Origin: Chamaelirium japonicum
Lineage: Eukaryota; Streptophyta; Magnoliopsida; Liliales; Melanthiaceae
Length of the DNA: 64,000 nt
Reading direction: 5' to 3'
NCBI GenBank assembly: GCA_947650365.1
Contig: OX393552.1
Location: forward strand, 24,525,444-24,589,443
Shown one piece after another: positions 53,267 to 64,000 of the stretch. Both the position numbers and the translations under genes were made by a program. The notes below the pieces were generated by a model. The model did no database searches. It was not told where the DNA came from and saw only the letters and a list, made by a program, of their open reading frames with translations. Position 1 is the stretch's first letter, and each line of letters opens with the position of its first letter.

Positions 53267-54974
53267 GTGGTGATGATCGAAACTTAGAGCAAAAGGATTC
53301 ATCCCGTTTCAGAATGAATCCTTGAGGCAGCTTGTGTTTTGATCGAAACTTCGGTTTGATTGCCTTTGCAAATGCACGAAACTATCTTGTACTGAAATCT
53401 ATATATATATATATATTTTTTTTATGGGGAACTGATTGTAACTCGTCGAGGATTTGGCTGCTTCACATTGTTTCTAGTGGAGATCTGTCATTGGTTCTTA
53501 GTTAAGTGATGGTGTTTCTATTCATCCACCCTCTCCTTTTCTGTGGTTTTCTTGAGATTGTGTCTTTATTTCTTGATGAATGCCTTTATACTCATAAGAG
53601 ACACATTTACAAGAGTTAACATTGAGAGCTAACATTAAAAAACTATGATTACTTGTTCATATAAACACTCATATTATACGGCCAACAATAAAAATTAAAA
53701 TGGTCAATATTATAAAAACTAGTCCTACCAACAACTTAACAAAAAACTTGATTTGATCTAAATCAGCTTGAGTGGCGGCATGACTTGAGTGTTGATTGTG
53801 GTTGTCTTCCACCACTGAACTCATTGTGGATCCATCGGAGCCGTCAACCTATTAAAAATAATAGCATCCCTGTAATACCATATAAATATAACAGATTTTA
53901 AATTTGACAATGATGGCTACCAAAATAATCTAAGCTTCATACATTAAAAATCACATACTTATAATTTCTTTTGGATATTTATAAAACATACGGTCCAGAT
54001 TTTTTTCGGTCCTTAAAACTAAAATCAGTATCTAAATCCTTCCACATCCTGGACAAGTTTGTGTTACATTCTAAGAATTCAAAGGATTCAAACATTAGAG
54101 ATATATAATTGAGAGTACTATTCTCTATAAAACATGGATCATTATCTAAAAAAATACGAATATGGATCATTCTCTCATAAAAAATATGAGATCCACATAT
54201 CTCTATAGTATGGATCATTCTCTTATAAAACTTGTCCAAATTTTATGAGAATGATCCATTTTCTTAAAATGATCCATATTCTTAGCAGACAAAATTAATA
54301 TTTTTTCTATTATATTCTTGGCAGAATATAATAGGGTTTAAGCTATACCCTTAGAAGAATAGTTCAGTTTAATTCAAAAGTATGACATGCCCCTAGTTAT
54401 AATTTTTTTATTAGCATGATAAGAACTATTTTTGATTTTTCAAAATATATTTGTTGATGAATTTGAAGTTGGTGTTCTGATTTCTTTAGTACATTCAGTC
54501 ATTTACACTTCCTACTATTACATAGTGACCATAAATCTCATGATAAGTCTCCAAATATTCATATTGAACTTTAATGAAAAATTTTCTTCAGGACATGTTG
54601 ATCTAGTTGCCACCGGCCACAAAGGACTATCCAAAATTGATTCGTTTTTGTTGATAAACACCACGTACATTATATGAATATATCATAAGTTGATTTCAAG
54701 ATGTGATGTATGTATTTCATTTGGGCTAACTATAACATTCAATGGACGCTATGCTATTTTGACTGATGAAACGTTTGATTTTTGATAATAGAAGTAGAAA
54801 ATTACTAGCTATAGTGGATATAAGTATATAAATAAGATAAATTGTTGCCTCTATAAAGAAAAAAAAAATTACAATGAAGAAAAATGTGATGCCTTTCAGA
54901 TCAAAATTGTCGGTGTCTCAGAAGGCAAGTGAAAGCTTAGACAAAATTATGCGAGAAAAAGCCAAATAATCATT
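53267..54974. other. AT-rich stretch, no gene seen
   Basis: Several short inverted copies of atggatcattctctcataaa occur at about 54,130-54,290. A short (TA)n lies at 53,400-53,417. Frames of up to 86 codons show no motif and are likely chance. Confidence 0.4.
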
Positions 54975-55115
54975 CAAACCTTCTCAACGAGTGCAAAGCA
55001 CAAAAATTATGCAATGGGGAGGTAAAACAAACCCTTCAAAGCTATCAGCAATTGGAAAAACGAAGTCGAGTGGGTTTATCGTTCTGAAATTGGACATCCT
55101 CTTCAAATTTTTTTG
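54975..55115 (-). repeat. Right arm of the inverted repeat paired with 12,471-12,690
   Basis: ccttctcaacgagtgcaaag, tgcaatggggaggtaaaaca and gctatcagcaattggaaaaa are the inverse of the left arm. The arm overlaps the last 24 or so codons of the ORF at 55,045-55,968. Confidence 0.6.
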
Positions 55116-55968
55116 GAGGTCCAATTAGACCTCCAATGAGAATGGGTGGATAGTAGTGGAGCAAAGAACTCCTACCCGGTTTTGCTCCAACAACGGGTGA
55201 GACCAGAGGGGTCGCTTGCTGCCCAGACCTTGAGTTAACAGCATTCACAGCAGTGTTAACTCTCTCAGACACTCCCACAAAACACCTGACCTGCACTAGA
55301 TGTGGCTGCAGCAGCATAGAAACGTCCGACCTGTGCACCAGCACTCTCACCCACCGGTTCTTGATGGGAGGAACGAGGACTGTGAGGTGAGAAAATGAAA
55401 GGGGAAAGGAGCTCGGATCCCCCAACTCCAATTGATCATTCCTATCCACCCCAGCACTAAAGTCAGGAATTACCCCAGTTCTAAATCCCGAGCTCAGATG
55501 GACACGATCTGAAAAGATTCCTGCTTCACCTCGACCCAGGGAAGAGGAAGCACAAGCGATCTCCACCGCATTAGCTGCACCACCAGAAGTAGAACCCGAT
55601 CTGATACCATCCTGCAATCCGATCCCAACATCAACAACTTCTGCAGCACTAAGATTAGATCTTGGTCTCAAGTCGCCAGATCTGGAGTCCGATCTCCTAA
55701 GGGCAAGATCTGAAGAAAAATACGGTGAACTACCCCTAAATCCAAGAGGAGAGCTAGATCCTGCACCTCCACGACCTCTCATAGAACGAGATCCCACCGA
55801 GATGAAGTCCTCCAAAGTCGGGACTCGTAGAGGATTGAACTCCGCCTCAATCGCCAGCCGTTCCTCCCTTGCAACAGCTCTTAGATCCTGGCCCCCATCT
55901 CGGGGAGAAGAAGGAAAGGAGGAGCCCACCTTGAGGGGATCCCCCATGGCACTCACCACCACCACCAC
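55045..55968 (-). CDS. Uncharacterised 307-codon ORF, Ser/Gly/Arg-rich
   Basis: An uninterrupted frame with ATG at 55,968 and a second ATG eight codons in (MGDPLKVGSSFPSSPRD). The N-terminal half is Ser/Gly/Arg-rich and low in structure (RSMRGRGGAGSSSPLGFRGS). The C-terminal half is more ordered (FSHLTVLVPPIKNRWVRVLV, then HLVQVRCFVGVSERVNTAVN). The final residues, KKFEEDVQFQNDK and on, come from the inverted-repeat arm, so the present C-terminus is a fusion into repeat DNA. GC content is well above the flanks. It may be a gene fragment captured by a transposon, the first exon of an unrecognised gene or an ORF1-like piece of a LINE. I recognise no domain. Confidence 0.4.
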   Translation of the reverse strand: MVVVVSAMGDPLKVGSSFPSSPRDGGQDLRAVAREERLAIEAEFNPLRVPTLEDFISVGSRSMRGRGGAGSSSPLGFRGSSPYFSSDLALRRSDSRSGDLRPRSNLSAAEVVDVGIGLQDGIRSGSTSGGAANAVEIACASSSLGRGEAGIFSDRVHLSSGFRTGVIPDFSAGVDRNDQLELGDPSSFPLSFSHLTVLVPPIKNRWVRVLVHRSDVSMLLQPHLVQVRCFVGVSERVNTAVNAVNSRSGQQATPLVSPVVGAKPGRSSLLHYYPPILIGGLIGPPKKFEEDVQFQNDKPTRLRFSNC

Positions 55969-55984
55969 CCAGAATCTAGAGAGA

Positions 55985-56189
55985 GAAGCTCTGCCCTAGA
56001 GAGAGAGTAACACACACAACAAGCTCCATATCTTTTATGCATGTATTGTATGGATGTAAAGCAATAAATCATTATATTCGTACAAAAACTTATAATGCAA
56101 TGGTGTAAAGAAAATGACATGTTTTATATGCATTATGAAAGTTTTGTACAGAAGACCGATGATAATACAATAATTAAAGGGTAACGATG
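55985..56189. other. Upstream flank of the minus-strand ORF
   Basis: A GA-rich tract (55,978-56,008) sits just 5' of the ORF on its own strand, then AT-rich DNA. No promoter can be called. Confidence 0.25.
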
Positions 56190-56750
56190 TAATTTTCATG
56201 ACTTAATACAAACCTGGACACAATAGTCACTTCAAAATGGCTCGATCCGACCAGCCTTATTTTTATTTTTGTTTTTAATTATATCTTTTAATTATATTTA
56301 TTTCTTTCCATAATATTTTATAGTCGTGGCTACTTGCTAGCCATTACGAGAGAGCTCTGCATGAGCTGTAACGTGCGGAGCAAATGGGCCTGATATGTAG
56401 CCCTTGAACCACTCCTTTCATTTAGCCTCCTATTAACTTCCCATGGCCTATATAAGGCCCTGAATAGTCATGACGAATACACACTTCAAAAATAAAAAAT
56501 ATTATGCGTTGTCTCTCTCGGATCAAGATTGTGCCATGGTGTTGCCTCTTCGTTCCAAGAGGATATCTCATTTTGTTTTCGAGTCTTACTAGGTGCCTGA
56601 AAGCCATTCGAGATTCGCAAAGCCTTATTGTAGCTGGGTTGACGAGAAGAACGTCGTTTGACTAGGGTTATTATATTTTTGAGGTCAATTGCCACGAGAC
56701 CTACATGAGAGGGGGCAATAAGATTCATAGGACAACGACTAACACAATTT
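56190..56750 (+). mobile_element. LTR fragment, second copy of the repeat at 3.8-4.2 kb
   Basis: It shares with 3990-4195 the blocks cataatattttatagt, gagctgtaacgtg and ccttgaaccactcc. It then continues with a TATA-type tggcctatataaggccctga and tgccatggtgttgcctcttc, like an LTR promoter and transcribed part. No coding interior is attached, so it is a solo LTR or fragment. Confidence 0.5.
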
Positions 56751-59690
56751 GACCATTATGGTAGAGTTTTTAACTCTATTTTTTTGCTCTTACTGCATCC
56801 ATAGAAACCAACTTTATCTAATACTAAACTCTAAATAATTATAGATAACCTATGAAGAATTTTATCTTCCTCTTTTTTAGGTGTATAACGGTTCCATAGA
56901 ACCCGCTTTGGTTTATCAAGGAATTTCTAAAAGAATTTTTTATTATTAAAAATTTTGATTTAGTTCTAATATTGCTAGTTTAGAATACTAAAATTTCTAC
57001 ATTTTTTGTGGTTGAATTTTGATATAGATTGTCACCTAATATTTTTACCAACTAAGATGGCAATACATCATTGTATGGAGCATAGCTAAAGTTTGAAGAT
57101 TCATATCAATTGTATTATTATTGTATTTCTAAGCAGCTCCATTGCATATATTTTAATACAGTAAGAATCTTATATTTAATAAATTTAGATTTTATATATA
57201 GTAAACCTCACATAATGATTAATAAACTCATATGAGTATAAGGTTTTAAATGTTTAACCATTAAACAGACTGCTTGTTGTATTATAGTTAATGAAAATAT
57301 GTTAATTAGAGCAATTAAGTAAATGCTATCTTTTCGCTAGATCAAGTTTCATAACCATAATTAATTTGATAAAAGTCATTAGTGCATCATTTCCCATGTT
57401 GTTGTCTTGCATCCAATAGATCTTTCATGTGTTTTTTGTCATTCAATTATACATTACCATAATTTTTTATAATTAATTAAATTAGTTATATGCAATTCTA
57501 CTCGATCTATGGTAGTACAATGATATTTAATATTACAATAGGAATGCTCATGCGTGTAGAGAATATTTTCATACATGAACACATTGTGCATCGATATTTC
57601 AAACGATTCTTTTTATAGATTATTTGTCTATCATTTTGCTCTTGTAGACTATATGTATATTTCTCAATAAAAAACCGAGAGAGTAGTATTTATGACAATC
57701 ACCTCACGTGTGAGCATATTGGTTCTATTTATTATGTATCAACCTGCACATGCATCACTGTTCAAAATAATCTATATTATCATAAATTGAATACTTGTGT
57801 TGTATTCATATTAAGCATTTTCATATATTCGATCATAATTTTTTTTTCTATACTTGTATGAACCTACATGCATCATACTTCTGAATATCATAGCTAGTTA
57901 CCCCCTTCCCCCTCGTGCGCGCAACCAATCAAAATGGTAGAGTTGTATATATGAACACATCTTATCCAAGAAAAATATAGTGAGACCAATATTCTATTTA
58001 AAATTATAAAATATATTTTTTTATTTTAAGAAATAAACTTTATTTACTTCAAAACTCTCAAGAGGTATCATAAGAGATTATTTATACTATGATTTATCCA
58101 TTTTAGTCAAAACATGCCTCTATCCCTATAATTACATGCTATCGCTATGTTTAAAAGGTAGGACATATAATTTAATTCAATATTTTACACGTAGTACGTA
58201 GTTTATATGAGATGATTTGGAATATGTTTCATTTATGCAAGCCATACTTAATAACATAATAAATAAAAAAGAAAATACAATATCCGTAAAATTATATAAT
58301 CTATTGCGCGCGCACAAGCACCCATACATACACTTCATGTCTTGTTTCCTATGTAACGGTTTCGTATAATTACCCCTAACCCACGATTCTTTGTCCTTTT
58401 TTTATCTCTATTTTTCTAAAGAAGCAATACTATTATTTGAATGACTAACTAATAATTATATAAATTCTTTCAAATTCAATTATTATAAATAGAGTCATAT
58501 AATATGCATCAATCATCGCCATCAGGGACTCTATCTGATTCTTTGTGTGCATTTTTATTTGTCCGATTTAGATCAAAAAATCCGCTGACCACTTTCTTAT
58601 CATCCGTAACATGAAAAAACTTATAATTTTCTTAGAGGGTACGTGCTATTATCTAATAAAATAATTCATTTATATTCCTCTAAGTATTTTTTTTTTCTCT
58701 CCAATTCTACAATGAAGTTGTCAGAGAGGAAGTACTCTTTCATGAAATCACAAAGCTATAAAGGACGTCCTTAATTCTAAGACATTTGAAGATTCTATGG
58801 TGATCAATTAATCACATCAGTTTAGAAAACGATATATTTCGATCCATAAGTGCTATATGTTTATTATAATTTTGATGTATTTACCTCTACGAACCAATCT
58901 AGCAGGACCCTTGCTTATTGTCACATTACGTTCGGACATTCATGGAACATATGCATTTAAGTTTGGAGCTACAATAAGATACTGAATTACTGTATAAAAG
59001 CACTCAACAATTGCATCAACTCAAAGGTACAAGTAATTTTTATCGAGGCATTGAATCATCAAGATTGATATATTTTTAGATATATTATTTTAAACTACAT
59101 TGACATATTTTTGATATTCACGTCTTCCTTCCCACGTAGCAGTTTCGCAAAACTGCTCCCAACAAGTGTCGACCATGAAGCTTATCTCTCCAATAAAAAA
59201 AAATGTTTCTTACTTCAATGTCGCAACATGCATATCCCAAAGATATAAATGAATAATTATTTTTCTGACAAATTAATACCGTCATTAAATCTTCTATTCG
59301 ATTTAAATTGAACACTTGGATTGAGTCGGCTATAAATACTTAATTATAAATATTTCTAGTTACTTTATTTTTACTTTATGAATATGCATCAATATAACAA
59401 GTTATTTAACTTCTAGTCTGTGTATAATATGTATATGACATAAGTATTCTTTAACACCATAATTATGATCGTATTACGTGTTTATTCAATTCTCAGCAAA
59501 ATCCATATCATATATTAATTACTAGATACTATAATATAAGCATTGCTTCCACATTGTGTTTTTTTTTTTTTTAGAAATTTAGCAAGTTCCATATAAGATT
59601 CAGAGTAGAAAGAGATTGCATCAAAGAGCTGAGATCAACACCACCACAACTGATAACACAGTTAAAGTACAAAAATAGACTAGACACGTG
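56751..59690. other. Long AT-rich intergenic region, no gene seen
   Basis: About 2.9 kb of AT-rich DNA. No frame above 76 codons and no repeat array beyond short T runs. Two similar stretches mention ttcttt..cacgtagcagtttcg (about 59,120) and gtaacggtttcgtataat (58,353), which may be small repeats. Nothing supportable otherwise. Confidence 0.5.
59685..59690. promoter_or_regulatory. G-box CACGTG upstream of the UBP12/13-like gene
   Basis: The palindrome CACGTG in tagacacgtgtag lies 579 bp before the start codon. G-boxes bind bHLH and bZIP factors. A single six-base match is weak evidence. Confidence 0.2.
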
Positions 59691-59734
59691 TAGATCACAG
59701 ACAAAAGCAGTGACCAATGTTATCTTGCCAGTTG

Positions 59735-59905
59735 CCTCCATATTGCTTCCAAATTGTGCCAATATGGTCGCAATGGCGGTTTCCGCCACTGATAGCGACA
59801 ATGGGGTGGCGGTGGTGTGGGGAGACGGTATTGGTGGGAGAAATTGTGATGGACGACGGTCTTGGCGGCGGCGGCGGTGGCGGTGGCAATATCACTGCTA
59901 TTGAT
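59735..59905. other. GC-rich island with GGN repeats
   Basis: cggcggcggcggtggcggtg-type repeats stand out in AT-rich flanks. The Pro- or Gly-rich frames on either strand are composition effects. It may be promoter-proximal sequence of the next gene. Confidence 0.35.
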
Positions 59906-60268
59906 AGGGTTTCACACTAGTTATTATCATGCATTGGGTCCAAAGATCAACGGTTACTATGATTAGTCTGAAGCCCGGGTGACACACTGGTTGTCATGCA
60001 TTTCTCCCGGGGATCAACGGTCGCCATTTTACAGCCCTTGCACGTACTTCATTGGAGTTGCCACTTAGGTATGCAACTTCACCAAAAATTCCCGGAATAC
60101 CCCTACTAAAAATAAACCCCCTTGGGACTTCTTCCTTTCCGTGTCGTCTCGCTCGCAGAGCCCCCCTCAGCTACTCCCCCTCAGCCTCCCCGCCCCTGAT
60201 TCCCCTTTCCCGGCGGCGGCCCTCCGCCTCGGATCGGATCCTACGGCCGCCTCTACGGCCGCCTATCC

Positions 60269-64000
<3,732 letters not shown>

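Noticed and set aside
53979-54239. 86-codon minus-strand frame
   Set aside because: It lies over short inverted repeats of a ggatcattctc motif in AT-rich DNA. No family resemblance or splice context.

Overview
The window is nuclear DNA from a flowering plant. The right edge carries an intron-split UBP12/UBP13-type ubiquitin protease whose protein reads like monocot orthologues. Most of the rest is plant transposon families (Tat and Tekay-like Ty3/gypsy, Copia, hAT, MITEs, SINE, Helitron end, FAR1/MULE) and very long (TA)n, (CT)n and (CA)n arrays. A non-grass monocot is my best guess from the UBP12 protein and the repeat style. I cannot name the species.

Layout. 1-3.5 kb: a GC-rich repeat, a Copia LTR/PBS scrap, a possible first exon of an RNA-binding protein on the minus strand, a polypurine/polypyrimidine foldback, a SINE with perfect 13-bp target duplications and a hAT MITE with a perfect 8-bp duplication. 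3.8-9.1 kb: an LTR scrap, a long hairpin element bounded by microsatellites, a pyrimidine-rich leader-like region, a broken RPA1 (RPA70) fragment, a CACTA-like end and a Helitron 3' end. 9.1-11.8 kb: four foldback elements in a row, each starting GGGG and ending CCCC and each sitting in a (TA)n array. 12-16.1 kb: direct repeats and a decayed FAR1/FHY3-type (MULE transposase-derived) gene.

16,139-52,896 is a nest of elements. The host element is a decayed Tat-lineage Ty3/gypsy retrotransposon with target duplication AGCAT. It was later hit by a hAT MITE in its 5' LTR (18,331-18,931), by a Tekay-like element that keeps only gag (25,400-37,279) in pol, and by a Copia element on the minus strand (40,680-50,612) 28 bp before its polypurine tract. 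Taking these out restores one gag-protease-RT-RNaseH-second RNaseH-integrase order. Taking out the whole nest rejoins a short tandem array that lies on both sides of it.

53-60 kb: a possible orphan terminal exon, a 307-codon unrecognised ORF whose end lies in an inverted copy of sequence found at 12.5 kb, another LTR scrap and AT-rich DNA with no recognisable gene. 60.3-64 kb: the first eight coding exons of the UBP12/13-like gene, the only gene here that looks intact; it runs off the right edge.

I found no operon, CRISPR array, biosynthetic cluster or clearly new system. The most unusual structures are the chain of microsatellite-embedded foldback elements and the nest, in which two of the three inserted elements probably relied on enzymes made elsewhere. 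All similarity statements were made by eye without alignment software.
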